Source of the DNA: Henningerozyma blattae CBS 6284
Lineage: Eukaryota > Ascomycota > Saccharomycetes > Saccharomycetales > Saccharomycetaceae
Reading direction: 5' to 3'
DNA: 64,000 bases
Assembly: GCF_000315915.1 (NCBI RefSeq)
Contig: NC_020188.1
Coordinates: forward strand, 79,501-143,500
A program made the position numbers and the translations under genes. Under the pieces are notes generated by a model. That model had not been told where the DNA came from and did no database searches. It was given only the letters and a program-made list of their open reading frames with translations. Below are positions 1-9,494 of this stretch, one piece after another (the stretch's first letter is position 1; every line of letters starts with the position of its first letter).

Positions 1-23
1 AAATCAATTTCATATAAATTCAA

Positions 24-386
24 CTAAATAAAATACAAAGCAGCACCTGCAACTAAAGCAGCAAAACCCAGCCCATTTAAATTATTGCGTGCCATATTTT
101 CACTAGCGGTTGAGACTACCGATGGGTGTCCAGAACTTGTGAAATTCGAAGAATTGTCATGTTGTGATGGACCAGTAGAGTTAAAGTTACCTGACATGGT
201 ATCAGTAAAAATTCCTGTCGAATTAGACTGCACTGATTCCGGGGCAGAAAATGAAGTGGTTGTCGTAGAATGCTCAGTACTAGCTGAAGAAACGGTAGAT
301 TGGATTGAAGTTTGCAAATCCGTTTGAGCCAATGACAATGAGGCAAATAATGTTAAAAAAGTTATTGAAGTGAGTTTTAATTGCAT
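24..386 (-). CDS. Small Ser/Thr-rich GPI-type cell-wall protein
   Basis: The 120-residue product begins with a typical secretory signal peptide (MQLKLTSITFLTLFASLSLA). A Ser/Thr/Asn-rich body follows, with several N-glycosylation sequons (NST, NFT, NSS). It ends in a hydrophobic tail (GLGFAALVAGAALYFI) with no charged residue after it. This is the layout of small yeast GPI-anchored mannoproteins of the CCW12, HOR7 or YDR524C-B kind, but I cannot assign an orthologue. It probably sits in the cell wall or plasma membrane and has no catalytic domain. The gene is complete within the window and is transcribed leftwards, away from FYV6. The class is well supported by signal peptide, composition and tail; the individual identity is unknown. 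Confidence 0.75.
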   Translation of the reverse strand: MQLKLTSITFLTLFASLSLAQTDLQTSIQSTVSSASTEHSTTTTSFSAPESVQSNSTGIFTDTMSGNFNSTGPSQHDNSSNFTSSGHPSVVSTASENMARNNLNGLGFAALVAGAALYFI

Positions 387-731
387 TTTTTTTGGTTATT
401 TTTAATATTCCCAAAGTTGCTAATAAATGGTTGAAAAACACTCACAAGTTAGAAAGTAGCTTTTAGGCAAAAGTGAAGAGTCTTTATACCTCTAAGAATT
501 TAATTTTGCCAAACTGCTGCTATTTTTGATTAAGACAAGATGATGGTTATGGCACACCCCTAATGTATTATTAACCCTAGATAATTCGTGTTTTCTTCTA
601 TCACATTCTTTATACTTTCACATGAAGTAAAAACAAGTTATTTGGAAACATTAGCTTTTCTAATAATGTATGGACGGCAAATTTAATATAAGATATATTT
701 ACTATTTATCTCAGAGATAATCAGGTTAATT
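387..731. other. Intergenic: promoter side of the small wall-protein gene
   Basis: No gene is seen in this stretch. It holds the upstream region of the leftward wall-protein gene and the 3' end region of FYV6. I recognise no convincing regulatory motif. Confidence 0.6.
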
Positions 732-1319
732 CTAAGTAGGGTTTGTGATTTTTATCTTTAATTTTTTTATCTTATTGTTCTTAGATACAATTCCCGAAAT
801 TCTCAATTTTTCTTTATCCTTTATTTTAGTACCAATAACCGGGGATAGGATATTTTTATCTTGCCTGTTTATACCAGGATTACCTTCAGATGAAAGTGCA
901 TTTTTTGCTAATAGCTCTTTTCTTCTATCAAATTCTTGACCCTTGTTACTTAGGTATTTTTCCAAATCATTCTTTTGCTTAATTTTTGCACTTTCAATGT
1001 TATTATAATAATCTATTTCCTTTTTACTTAATCTATTAAAGCCTTCACGATCTCTTATATTTCGAGTGAATTCTTTTTGTTTCTTAATAGTACTGTTTCT
1101 TAATTGATCTCTCAGCGTCTTCCGTTCTCTACGCCTTGCTTCTGATTCATAACGTTCTTGCTGGATATGAGCCTTTTCTTTCTGTTCTTCAAGATTGGTT
1201 ACTCCTTCGGAAACAAATACCAGAGGTTTCTTCCCTCTAATTCCAGAAGTTTGTTGGGTGCCATTTATGGAAATGGTAGTAAGTGATTGCTCTGAAGCTT
1301 TTTGATTTATTTTTTTCAT
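732..1319 (-). CDS. FYV6: Fyv6, second-step splicing factor (NIP30/FAM192A N-terminal domain)
   Basis: The 195-residue product has the NIP30/FAM192A domain. A short PLVFVSEG strand (about residues 32-39) is followed by a long charged helix running to about residue 130, including ERYESEARRRERKTLRDQL and a RREL-like segment. The tail is Lys-rich (KKLKIKITNPT). S. cerevisiae Fyv6 is a similarly small nuclear protein that works in the second catalytic step of pre-mRNA splicing. Synteny supports the call: in S. cerevisiae FYV6 (YNL133C) is followed by KRE33, TOM22, CPT1 and NRK1, and the same genes follow here with the same relative orientations, interrupted only by NDT80. There is no sign of an intron or frameshift. 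The family is short and charged, so the call rests on the VSE motif plus gene order. Confidence 0.85.
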   Translation of the reverse strand: MKKINQKASEQSLTTISINGTQQTSGIRGKKPLVFVSEGVTNLEEQKEKAHIQQERYESEARRRERKTLRDQLRNSTIKKQKEFTRNIRDREGFNRLSKKEIDYYNNIESAKIKQKNDLEKYLSNKGQEFDRRKELLAKNALSSEGNPGINRQDKNILSPVIGTKIKDKEKLRISGIVSKNNKIKKLKIKITNPT

Positions 1320-2179
1320 AACCTCAAGTGGATTAGTTAGCCTCTCAACCTCTCTTTATTATTATCACCTACAGAGAAATATATTTTCCCTTTAAAATAT
1401 ATTTATCTAAGTTGGATATTTTTTTGACTAAATTTGGCTTATCAGTTTTAACAACTTTTATATATTCCATATGATGCAAAATTTCGGAGTTGTCAAGAAG
1501 GTCGTCAGTCAAGTTACGGACGATACCATAAGATACAAAAAAAATGTATTTCCGAAAGAAAAATAAATACTTCAGAGAAGCAGAAGTACATACCTACAAG
1601 AGCAGTTATATTCTTATAATAGTCGTTAAGTATTTAAAAGTTTGTAGCAATCTGACTGTTTCCGTGAAAATGTATCAACATATACTCAGATCAATGTGGG
1701 CCATCTGAATACAGCATAAGGTATGACATATTTTACATCCAATAGACATAAGTTGTAGAATTTTTGAATTTCCAGTTAAATAATATATAATGAGAATTAG
1801 TATTAGAAGTGACAATTTGGAAATAAACACCTAAAATAACAACTTTCTACCTTGCAGTTTGTAAAATATTTTACAATCTATTTTCTTTTTGGCTAAAAGT
1901 AATAGTGTGATAGCAATTTTCTTACACGATGCCAGGGTGGAGGACAAATCAGAAAATAGGGATACAATAGACTTGCGAGTCACAAAGAATAATTAATATC
2001 AATTTTTATAATTGGGCGATAAAGACAAGAAAAATAGTAAAGAAATAAAGGCTTATAATCCTTTATCATTTATTACTAAAAATTTTAAATATTTTACGTT
2101 ACTTTCAGAATATTGAGTAAATAAATATATATCTATGCACTGTGCTAATTAACGAGTAACGAATTTTGAAAATAGTACA
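1320..2179. other. Intergenic, FYV6 promoter side and NDT80 3' side
   Basis: About 860 bases of AT-rich sequence with no ORF of note and no tRNA that I can recognise. A TTTCCGAAA stretch near 1549-1557 resembles the core of a point-centromere CDEIII. No CDEI and no 80-base AT block lie at the right distance, so I do not call a centromere. Confidence 0.6.
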
Positions 2180-4384
2180 TTAATTTTCAAAAAAACTAGT
2201 TTCATCAAACAATTTATGAGATCCAATTGCCTCTGTTGGCAAAAAACTAGTAGTTGTCAATCGATTTTCATACTCAACACTATATGAGTGATTACCTTTT
2301 TCAGATGGCATACAATATTGATATGATTGCTGGTGAAGTTCATAAATATGTTGTTCCAAATTTGATGGATAACTCTTCTTCAAATTTTCGCTGAAGAGGA
2401 GCTCACGATCAAAATCAGATGAGCACAGAGGTATCATTGTTTGATTCTCAGACTTGGACCCCTTTCCAGAAAATAATCTTGGGATTATTTCAAGATTCAA
2501 TGAACTACCCTCCCTGGTAGGTGGAACTTCTTGTGTCGTTAATTTATTTATTCCTTCTGATATTAGACTTAATCCTTCTTCAAAACTAGAGTCAAGGGAA
2601 GATGATATATCCCTTTCATCATTTAAATACTTACTTAATCCATTAGAAAGTATTCTCTCAGCTTTTGTTAGACTAAAATTTTCGATAAGATCATCATCTT
2701 TGTCAATAGGATCTATTATCTTTTCTTTTTTTGATATTTTTGGATTAGAGATAAATGACAAATCAATAGAAGAAGGAAGTACCGATGTTTTTAGAGATAT
2801 TTTCTCATTCTTAAAATATTTTAATGGTTTTAATTCTACATCTTTTATATTTATGGAGTCTGGAATATTGTCGGAATTTTGATTTACATTTTCGCTTTCC
2901 CTTTCCTTTAAGGAGGAAAGTATATAAGGATTATTGGAAGGATTGGAAATTATTAGATTTTCAATATGCTTCAGAGTTTCTACATTTTGTATGGCAGATT
3001 TTTGAAATGATGAATGCATTCTTGAATTTATTCTGGTGTTTTTTATGGCATTATTCACAGTGGGTGTCACCATTGGTAATGTGTTATTTTTCTTATTTCT
3101 TTTAGAAGGCCTTCCTTGAATTGAGTTTGAATCCATTGTAGATAAAATAATTCTATTTTTATCAAGTTCTAATTGTTTACTTTTCCTTCTATATTTATCT
3201 TTATTTGCTGAGATTGGAGTTGAGGAAGTTTTCATTGTTATTCTTTTAGAATTTGCATAATTTGAAGGAGAGCGTCCACGTATTATTAAAGAAGGTGTTC
3301 TCATTTCTTGAATTGGAATAAAAACTTCTTTATACATAGTATCTTCCGAATTGATCTCAGATTGAAATGAGCAATCTTCTAAATCGTCTCCCGTTTGAAC
3401 ATCAATAATTGCGCCTAAAATTACATGCAGTTTAAAATATTTATTTCTTTGCAGTGGATTTTTAATATTCATTGAGGAAGCAAATTGCACACGTTCATAT
3501 CTTGCTACTTTTCTGATACAATCTTCAGGATAAGTATTAATGATGGAGTCTTTGGAGAAGAAATTTGGCACTTTATCTCTGTGGAAATGGAATGTGGAGT
3601 CATATTTTTTCATTTTGGCTAAATTACGAACATTTGAAGCCTCTCTAATTATTTGATGTTGTGGAAGAGGTCCAGGTATCAAAGGAAATACAGGTGGTTT
3701 AAAATGTGGTCCTTTATCTCTTTTTGCAGTATGTTGAATTAATTCAATTTTAGAATTATCCTCTGCACTCCGTGCTTGAATTTTTATTGCAAAATATTTG
3801 ATTGGCTGAAGTTCAACAGATATATCCCCTATATTGGTTTTATTTTTGTTTCTAGGAATTATCCCAAATGAACTTGCCAAAAATTGATCTAAATTGAAAT
3901 CCGGAGTTTCAAAGGTGGAAACTAAGGTAAAATAATTTCTCTTATAGCCAACCCACTCATTTTCAATAAAATCGAATCCTCTATCGATCCGCGGACAAAG
4001 GGTTATGTTCAGTTTTTTCCCAGTATTGAGTTCAATTACAGAATACAGTTGCCTTGCTTTCTCAAAATGCGGACCAACTTTAAATTGCAAAGTTGATCTT
4101 GGGGCAACTTTTAGTTTTCTTTTATCAAAGTAATTTGATGTTGACCCATCATCATTAATATGTGTCTCAATCATTCCATTATCTTCGTCATATTTAAGTG
4201 TCAAATCCATATTATTGGCCAATGTAGTAATATCCTTATATTCCGAAGCTTCATCATTTTCAATGGAAATTTCACTCTCAGTAGCTTTACTTCTTTTGCG
4301 GTATTGCCTCTTCTTATCTCTTTCTTTATTCAGAAATGTTTCTTGCTGAATAATTGGATCAACCATGTGCACTAAATCCATCAT
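2180..4384 (-). CDS. NDT80: Ndt80, meiosis-specific transcription factor
   Basis: The 734-residue product contains the Ndt80 Ig-fold DNA-binding domain, about residues 90-390. Recognisable family segments are LQFKVGPHFEKARQLY, NEWVGYKRNYFTLVSTF, AIKIQARS, HTAKRDKGPHFKPP and RGRSPSNYANSKR. In S. cerevisiae this factor binds mid-sporulation elements and drives exit from pachytene and the middle sporulation programme. The protein is about 100 residues longer than the S. cerevisiae one (627). The extra length lies in the Ser/Asn-rich C-terminal half, which corresponds to the less conserved activation region. It is transcribed divergently from KRE33, and its upstream region carries a URS1 core and MSE motifs. 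It lies between FYV6 and KRE33, whereas in S. cerevisiae NDT80 (YHR124W) is on chromosome VIII. This is a duplicated-block mosaic, not a transposition. Confidence 0.96.
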   Translation of the reverse strand: MMDLVHMVDPIIQQETFLNKERDKKRQYRKRSKATESEISIENDEASEYKDITTLANNMDLTLKYDEDNGMIETHINDDGSTSNYFDKRKLKVAPRSTLQFKVGPHFEKARQLYSVIELNTGKKLNITLCPRIDRGFDFIENEWVGYKRNYFTLVSTFETPDFNLDQFLASSFGIIPRNKNKTNIGDISVELQPIKYFAIKIQARSAEDNSKIELIQHTAKRDKGPHFKPPVFPLIPGPLPQHQIIREASNVRNLAKMKKYDSTFHFHRDKVPNFFSKDSIINTYPEDCIRKVARYERVQFASSMNIKNPLQRNKYFKLHVILGAIIDVQTGDDLEDCSFQSEINSEDTMYKEVFIPIQEMRTPSLIIRGRSPSNYANSKRITMKTSSTPISANKDKYRRKSKQLELDKNRIILSTMDSNSIQGRPSKRNKKNNTLPMVTPTVNNAIKNTRINSRMHSSFQKSAIQNVETLKHIENLIISNPSNNPYILSSLKERESENVNQNSDNIPDSINIKDVELKPLKYFKNEKISLKTSVLPSSIDLSFISNPKISKKEKIIDPIDKDDDLIENFSLTKAERILSNGLSKYLNDERDISSSLDSSFEEGLSLISEGINKLTTQEVPPTREGSSLNLEIIPRLFSGKGSKSENQTMIPLCSSDFDRELLFSENLKKSYPSNLEQHIYELHQQSYQYCMPSEKGNHSYSVEYENRLTTTSFLPTEAIGSHKLFDETSFFEN

Positions 4385-4600
4385 TTTTTAATTTCTAGAA
4401 CAATGCTTTTTTCGTAAATCACCTTAATCTTTATTATAAAAACTTGACATAAAAAGATGCCCAACTTATATCGTTTTCAACAATAATATATTTCCCTAAC
4501 TACACTCTAAGCTTTGAAAAAGTTTTGGTTCATTACTTTCCAAAGCATCCATAATTTAAATGTCAACACTACAAGCTAAAATGATTGAGAGAGAGAAATA

Positions 4601-4610
4601 AAAAATTTTC
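4601..4610 (-). promoter_or_regulatory. RRPE-like element
   Basis: AAAAATTTTC reads GAAAATTTTT on the minus strand and matches the core of the rRNA-processing element. It lies about 440 bases upstream of KRE33, further than usual, so it is weaker evidence than the PAC pair. Confidence 0.4.
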
Positions 4611-4624
4611 TCAACCTTATTATC

Positions 4625-4631
4625 CACAAAA
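4625..4631 (+). promoter_or_regulatory. Second mid-sporulation element core
   Basis: CACAAAA matches the CRCAAAW core of the mid-sporulation element, in the orientation opposite to the site at 4709-4717. The flanking g of the longer consensus is absent. It lies about 240 bases upstream of the NDT80 start. Confidence 0.45.
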
Positions 4632-4687
4632 TTGTAAATTCAAAAAGAAATTTCATCTGAAAATCAAAAAAGCGTATTAAAATGACT

Positions 4688-4695
4688 TCGGCGGC
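4688..4695 (+). promoter_or_regulatory. URS1 core (Ume6 site) of NDT80
   Basis: TCGGCGGC is the perfect core of URS1, the Ume6-bound early-meiotic element. GC-rich octamers are rare in this AT-rich DNA. It lies about 305 bases upstream of NDT80 and 14 bases from an MSE, the same pair of elements known to control NDT80 in S. cerevisiae. Confidence 0.75.
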
Positions 4696-4708
4696 AAATG
4701 TGGCAAAA

Positions 4709-4717
4709 TTTTGTGAC
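4709..4717 (-). promoter_or_regulatory. Mid-sporulation element (MSE) of NDT80
   Basis: TTTTGTGAC reads GTCACAAAA on the minus strand, a full match to gNCRCAAAW, the site bound by Ndt80 itself and by the repressor Sum1. It lies about 325 bases upstream of the NDT80 start, consistent with autoregulation. Confidence 0.7.
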
Positions 4718-4805
4718 ACCAATAATTTACCCGGCTTTAAGCACGTGCCTCTTTTTAAAATGTGAAAAACTAAAAATTTGCTTCTAATTTTTTTTTTCAA
4801 GTGAA

Positions 4806-4825
4806 GCGATGAGATGCGATGAGAT
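4806..4825 (+). promoter_or_regulatory. Tandem PAC elements of KRE33
   Basis: Two perfect head-to-tail copies of GCGATGAGAT lie 222-241 bases upstream of the KRE33 start. The PAC box (GCGATGAG) marks ribosome-biogenesis promoters and is bound by Dot6/Tod6. KRE33, an 18S rRNA acetyltransferase of the small-subunit processome, is an expected member of that regulon. Confidence 0.85.
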
Positions 4826-5046
4826 ACTACTGCTCAGTAGCAAAACTTAGATTTGAGAAACAGTTAATCATACATTAGATTTATTTTGAACATTCAAAAA
4901 GTGGGATGCTCCAAAAATTACAGTAAGCATTTACTAGTTTTTAAGACTATATAATTATTTTGAATAAACACCTGAATAATTGAATAGTTACTGCTGTCTT
5001 GGAAACAAAAACAACTTAGAAATCTAGGATAAATTGACAACATACA

Positions 5047-8000
5047 ATGGTTAAAAAAGCTATTGATTCTCGTATTCCAAGTTTGATTCGAAATGGTGTC
5101 CAAACTAAACAAAGATCATTCTTTGTGATTGTAGGTGATCGGGCTCGTAACCAGCTACCAAATTTACATTATTTAATGATGAGCGCCAATCTAAAGATGA
5201 ATAAGTCAGTATTGTGGGCCTACAAGAAAAAACTATTGGGCTTTACATCCCATAGAAAGAAGAGAGAAGCAAAGATTAAAAAAGAAATTAAAAGAGGCAC
5301 GAGGGAAGCTAACACACAGGATCCTTTCGAATCTTTTATTTCTAACCAAAATATTAGATATGTGTATTACAAAGAGACAGAAAAGGTTTTGGGGAATACT
5401 TATGGTATGTGTATTTTGCAAGATTTTGAAGCACTCACACCAAATTTACTAGCAAGAACTATAGAAACAGTCGAAGGTGGTGGTATTGTTGTTATTCTTT
5501 TGAAGTCAATGTCTTCATTAAAACAATTATACACCATGACTATGGATATACACTCTCGTTACCGTACTGAAGCTCATAATGATGTCGTTGCTAGATTCAA
5601 TGAAAGATTTATCTTGTCTTTAGGTTCAAATCCAAATTGTTTGGTTGTAGATGACGAATTAAATGTCTTACCAATATCAGGTGGTAAAAATGTCAAGGCT
5701 TTACCACCTCCTGACGAAGATACTATTAGTCCGAAAGAACAAGAATTAAAAGATTTAAATAGTTCATTAGAAGATGTACAACCTGCAGGCTCACTAGTTT
5801 CTTTAGCTAAAACTGTAAATCAAGCACATGCAATTCTTCAATTTATTGATTCAATTTCCGAAAAGACTTTAAATAGTACTGTTGCATTAACTGCTGGTAG
5901 AGGTAGAGGTAAATCTGCTGCATTAGGTATTTCAATTGCTGCTGCTATATCTCACGGTTATTCTAATATATTTGTTACTTCTCCTTCTCCAGAAAACTTG
6001 AAAACTTTATTTGAATTTATTTTCAAGGGTTTTGATGCTCTAGGTTATCAAGAACATATCGATTATGATATTATCCAGTCTACCAATCCTGATTTCAATA
6101 AAGCTATCGTAAGAGTTGATATTAAAAGAGATCATAGACAAACTATTCAGTACATTGTTCCTCAAGATTCCCAAGTATTGGGCCAAGCAGAATTAGTTGT
6201 TATTGATGAAGCTGCTGCAATTCCACTACCCATTGTTAAAAAACTCTTAGGCCCATATTTAGTTTTTATGGCATCTACCATAAATGGTTACGAAGGTACA
6301 GGAAGATCTTTATCTTTGAAATTAATCCAACAATTACGTAACCAAAATAACTCATCTGGTAGAGAAGAATCACAAACAACTGTTGTCTCGAGAGATAATA
6401 AGGAAGCTGGTACTGGTATGTATGATACTGGTCGACAATTGCGTGAAATTTCATTGGATGAACCAATTAGATATGCTCCTGATGATCCTGTTGAAAAATG
6501 GCTAAATAAATTGCTATGTTTGGATGTTACTTTAATAAAGAATCCAAGATTTGCAGCTAGGGGTACTCCACACCCATCTCAATGTAATTTATTCATTGTT
6601 AATAGGGATACGTTATTTTCCTACCATCCTGTTTCCGAATCGTTTTTAGAAAAAATGATGGCATTATATGTCGCATCTCATTACAAGAACTCTCCTAATG
6701 ATTTGCAATTAATGAGTGATGCACCAGCCCATCAGCTTTTCGTGTTATTACCACCAATTGATCCAAAGGATGGTGGTAGAATTCCAGACCCATTATGTGT
6801 CATTCAAATTGCACTTGAGGGTGAGATTTCGAAAGAAAGTGTAAGGAATTCATTATCTCGTGGTCAGAGAGCTGGTGGTGATTTAATCCCATGGCTTGTC
6901 TCTCAACAATTTCAAGATGAAGAATTTGCCGGATTAAGTGGTGCTCGTGTTGTCAGAATTGCTACTAATCCAGAATATGCTTCAATGGGATATGGTTCTC
7001 GTGCTATCGAACTATTAAGAGACTACTTTGAGGGTAAATTTACTGATATGTCTGAAGAAACTAAACCAAAAGATTTTTCATTGCAGAGAATCGATGATAA
7101 AACATTAGATAAAACGAACTTATTAAAGGATGATATTAAACTGAGAGATGCTAAAACACTTCCACCTTTATTGTTAAAGTTGTCTGAGCAACCACCAAAC
7201 TTCTTACATTATTTGGGTGTTTCTTTTGGTTTAACCCAGCCACTACACAAATTTTGGAGAAACAACAAATTTGTACCTGTTTATTTACGTCAAACTGCAA
7301 ATGATTTAACTGGTGAACATACATGCGTTATGTTAAACGTCTTAGAAGGCAGAGAAAATAAATGGCTCATCGAATTTTCTAATGATTTTCACAAACGATT
7401 ATTACAACTACTTTCATATGATTTCAAGAAATTTACATCTATTCAAGCATTGAGTGTTATTGAAAGTAGTAAAAAATTAGAAGACGAATCTAACAAGCCC
7501 AAAGAATTAACTAGATCCCAATTGGATGATATATTTTCACCATTTGATATGAAAAGATTAGATTCTTATGCCAACAATTTATTAGATTATCACGTAATCG
7601 TTGATCTGCTACCTGCTTTATCGTTGATTTATTTCAGTGATAAAATGGGTAATTCGGTTAAATTATCTAGCGTTCAAAGTGCCATTTTATTGGCTATTGG
7701 GTTACAACGTAAAAATATAGATGATATTGCCAAAGAATTGAATTTACCAGTGAATCAAACAATTGCAATGTTTGCAAAAACAATGAGAAAATTTTCAACG
7801 TACCTCCGTAGTGTCTTGAGTAAATCTTACGAAGCAGCAATGCCTATTTTAAAAGATGAGAAAGTTGCTGAAATGGATGGTGATGAACAAAAAATATATA
7901 ATGCGACTGAAACTATGAATAAGATAGAAGATGAGTTAGAGGATGCGGGCACAGAAGCAATTAAAGCTATGAGAGAAAAGCAAAAGGAATTAATCAATTC

Positions 8001-8217
8001 TTTAAAATTAGATAAATATGCTATTAAAGGTGATGATGAAGAATGGAATGACTCATCTAAAAGTCTGGATAAAGCTGCTAAGCAAAACGGCGGTGTTGTC
8101 AGTGTCAAAACAGGTACTAAGAGATCCACTAAAAATTCAGAAGATATTTACAATCAAGAAATGAATGCCGTGAAGAAACCTAAAAAATCTAGATCTAAAT
8201 CTAAATCTAAAAAATAG
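5047..8217 (+). CDS. KRE33: Kre33, RNA cytidine acetyltransferase (NAT10/TmcA family)
   Basis: The 1056-residue product is full length for the family. The N-terminal TmcA-like region begins MVKKAIDSRIPSLIRNGVQ. A RecA-like helicase module carries Walker A GRGRGKSAALG (from about residue 284) and Walker B VVIDEAAAIPLP. A GNAT acetyltransferase core contains RIATNPEYASMGYGSRAIELL (about residues 636-656), the acetyl-CoA-binding motif. The C-terminus is a basic tail (KKPKKSRSKSKSKK) typical of nucleolar proteins. The enzyme makes N4-acetylcytidine in 18S rRNA and, with Tan1, in tRNA-Leu and tRNA-Ser, and it is needed for small-subunit assembly. Tandem PAC boxes upstream fit a ribosome-biogenesis promoter. 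TOM22 follows in the same orientation, as in S. cerevisiae. Confidence 0.98.
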   Translation: MVKKAIDSRIPSLIRNGVQTKQRSFFVIVGDRARNQLPNLHYLMMSANLKMNKSVLWAYKKKLLGFTSHRKKREAKIKKEIKRGTREANTQDPFESFISNQNIRYVYYKETEKVLGNTYGMCILQDFEALTPNLLARTIETVEGGGIVVILLKSMSSLKQLYTMTMDIHSRYRTEAHNDVVARFNERFILSLGSNPNCLVVDDELNVLPISGGKNVKALPPPDEDTISPKEQELKDLNSSLEDVQPAGSLVSLAKTVNQAHAILQFIDSISEKTLNSTVALTAGRGRGKSAALGISIAAAISHGYSNIFVTSPSPENLKTLFEFIFKGFDALGYQEHIDYDIIQSTNPDFNKAIVRVDIKRDHRQTIQYIVPQDSQVLGQAELVVIDEAAAIPLPIVKKLLGPYLVFMASTINGYEGTGRSLSLKLIQQLRNQNNSSGREESQTTVVSRDNKEAGTGMYDTGRQLREISLDEPIRYAPDDPVEKWLNKLLCLDVTLIKNPRFAARGTPHPSQCNLFIVNRDTLFSYHPVSESFLEKMMALYVASHYKNSPNDLQLMSDAPAHQLFVLLPPIDPKDGGRIPDPLCVIQIALEGEISKESVRNSLSRGQRAGGDLIPWLVSQQFQDEEFAGLSGARVVRIATNPEYASMGYGSRAIELLRDYFEGKFTDMSEETKPKDFSLQRIDDKTLDKTNLLKDDIKLRDAKTLPPLLLKLSEQPPNFLHYLGVSFGLTQPLHKFWRNNKFVPVYLRQTANDLTGEHTCVMLNVLEGRENKWLIEFSNDFHKRLLQLLSYDFKKFTSIQALSVIESSKKLEDESNKPKELTRSQLDDIFSPFDMKRLDSYANNLLDYHVIVDLLPALSLIYFSDKMGNSVKLSSVQSAILLAIGLQRKNIDDIAKELNLPVNQTIAMFAKTMRKFSTYLRSVLSKSYEAAMPILKDEKVAEMDGDEQKIYNATETMNKIEDELEDAGTEAIKAMREKQKELINSLKLDKYAIKGDDEEWNDSSKSLDKAAKQNGGVVSVKTGTKRSTKNSEDIYNQEMNAVKKPKKSRSKSKSKK

Positions 8218-8644
8218 ATAAATAAAGTTATGACGTTCAGGAATGATTAAAAGATAAATAAGTAATATTTGACTTATAATGCTTATTATATAAACTTTAT
8301 GTGCCTACTATATATACCACTTTATTTGTACATTAATTAATACTATGTTGCATATTATACTACTAAAGCGGTTTACTACTATAAAAAAAGATATTTCCCT
8401 GCTTACTTAATTAAAATTTAAGGAAAATTATTGAAATCGATAATTAGTGACGCTTCTTTTGAATCACGTGATTAATGTTACTTCGCTTTAATTTTTAGAA
8501 AATCCAAATTCTAAAATTAAACGACTAATATATATTAAAAGTAAGAATAGGATATTCCTAAATATGTAAACCTTAAATAAAAATATTTCTTTCAAGGTTA
8601 CTATTTCTTTATAGCTAGCAATTCTACTATAAGCACACTATACA
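8218..8644. other. Intergenic KRE33-TOM22, TOM22 promoter
   Basis: This stretch carries the KRE33 3' region and the TOM22 promoter. Apart from the palindromic Cbf1-type box at 8462-8473, I see nothing specific. Confidence 0.6.
8462..8473. promoter_or_regulatory. Palindromic Cbf1-type E-box upstream of TOM22
   Basis: AATCACGTGATT is a perfect 12-base palindrome centred on CACGTG. It matches the Cbf1 consensus RTCACRTG on both strands. It lies about 170 bases upstream of TOM22. Cbf1 is known to act at genes for mitochondrial functions. No CDEII or CDEIII follows on either side, so it is a promoter site and not part of a centromere. Confidence 0.65.
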
Positions 8645-9115
8645 ATGGTTGAATTAACAGAAGTACGTGAATCAGGAGAAGATCAATTAGCCCAAACTTC
8701 GGCTATAAATGATAAAGGTCCACTTTTATCAGATATCAACGATAATGATGATAAAAATGACGATGATGATGATGATGATGATGATGATGATAGTACATTC
8801 GATCAAGATGAAACTATTTGGGAAAGAATAGAAGCCTTAAAAGATATGGTTCCACCAAAGCAAAGACATCAAATTTCTGGTGGTTTAAGCACAATTGGAT
8901 CTACAATTAGAGGGGTATTTAATAAGAGTTTCAGTTTGACATGGATTATTACTACAAGTGCTTTGCTATTAGGTGTTCCGTTATCTTTGAGTATCTTAGC
9001 GGAACAGCAATTAATCGAAATGGAAAGAAGCTTTGATTTACAAAAGGATGCCAATGAATTATTAGGTCAACAGGAAAACAAAGAGAGCTCCGGTAATGCT
9101 ACAGCTACTGCTTAG
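8645..9115 (+). CDS. TOM22: Tom22, central receptor of the mitochondrial outer-membrane translocase
   Basis: The 156-residue product has the Tom22 layout. An acidic cytosolic presequence-receptor domain includes an unbroken Asp run (about residues 40-50) encoded by a GAT repeat. The conserved ETIWERIEALKDMVPP block precedes a single membrane span, roughly residues 98-117 (SLTWIITTSALLLGVPLSLS). A short intermembrane-space tail contains EQQLIEMERSFDLQKD. The protein is about the S. cerevisiae length (152). It receives precursor proteins and holds the TOM complex together around Tom40. It sits between KRE33 and CPT1 as in S. cerevisiae (YNL131W). Confidence 0.96.
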   Translation: MVELTEVRESGEDQLAQTSAINDKGPLLSDINDNDDKNDDDDDDDDDDDSTFDQDETIWERIEALKDMVPPKQRHQISGGLSTIGSTIRGVFNKSFSLTWIITTSALLLGVPLSLSILAEQQLIEMERSFDLQKDANELLGQQENKESSGNATATA

Positions 9116-9494
9116 GAGATAACTCATCAAATAAACCTAATGAATTTTTCATCATGCATTTAATTAATCTATAGCAATAGTTATTAATCAAAAACTAAAA
9201 TTTTTTGAACAAAATTATAAACTTGTATATAAAAATAAGGACTAATAATATGTTTATATTGTTTTTCTCCTTGAAATGTCTATTCTTATGCATTTATTGC
9301 ACACTCTATGATTAAATAGAGCGGAAAAATATAAAATATTTTAAGAGTATAGTCCTGAATGTAGTTTTGCTATAGAGCTAATTATAGGCAAATGTTTATA
9401 AAATTTTATATATAGTAGGAAGACAAAGATAATAAGTAAAAGTTACATGTAATATTGAAAGAGTTGAAATGATTTTTATGTAATTACTAGTGAA
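9116..9494. other. Convergent 3' intergenic TOM22/CPT1
   Basis: AT-rich sequence between two convergent genes. It presumably holds both polyadenylation regions, with TATATA and AATAAA-like runs but no specific signal that I would assert. Confidence 0.55.

Larger units (their letters stand above)
4385..5046. promoter_or_regulatory. Divergent promoter shared by NDT80 and KRE33
   Basis: This 662-base interval separates the NDT80 start (leftward) from the KRE33 start (rightward). It combines meiotic motifs on the NDT80 side (MSE cores at 4625-4631 and 4709-4717, URS1 core at 4688-4695) with ribosome-biogenesis motifs on the KRE33 side (RRPE-like at 4601-4610, PAC pair at 4806-4825). The small ORFs inside it have no recognisable product. 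Confidence 0.8.

Noticed and set aside
1541..1570. TTTCCGAAA resembling a centromere CDEIII core.
   Set aside because: The upstream TG is misplaced, and no CDEI (RTCACRTG) or 80-base AT-only CDEII lies beside it.
8462..8473. CDEI-like box at 8462, and similar boxes at 52127-52150, as possible point centromeres.
   Set aside because: No CCGAA-type CDEIII at 80-100 bases on either side; ordinary promoter Cbf1 sites explain them.
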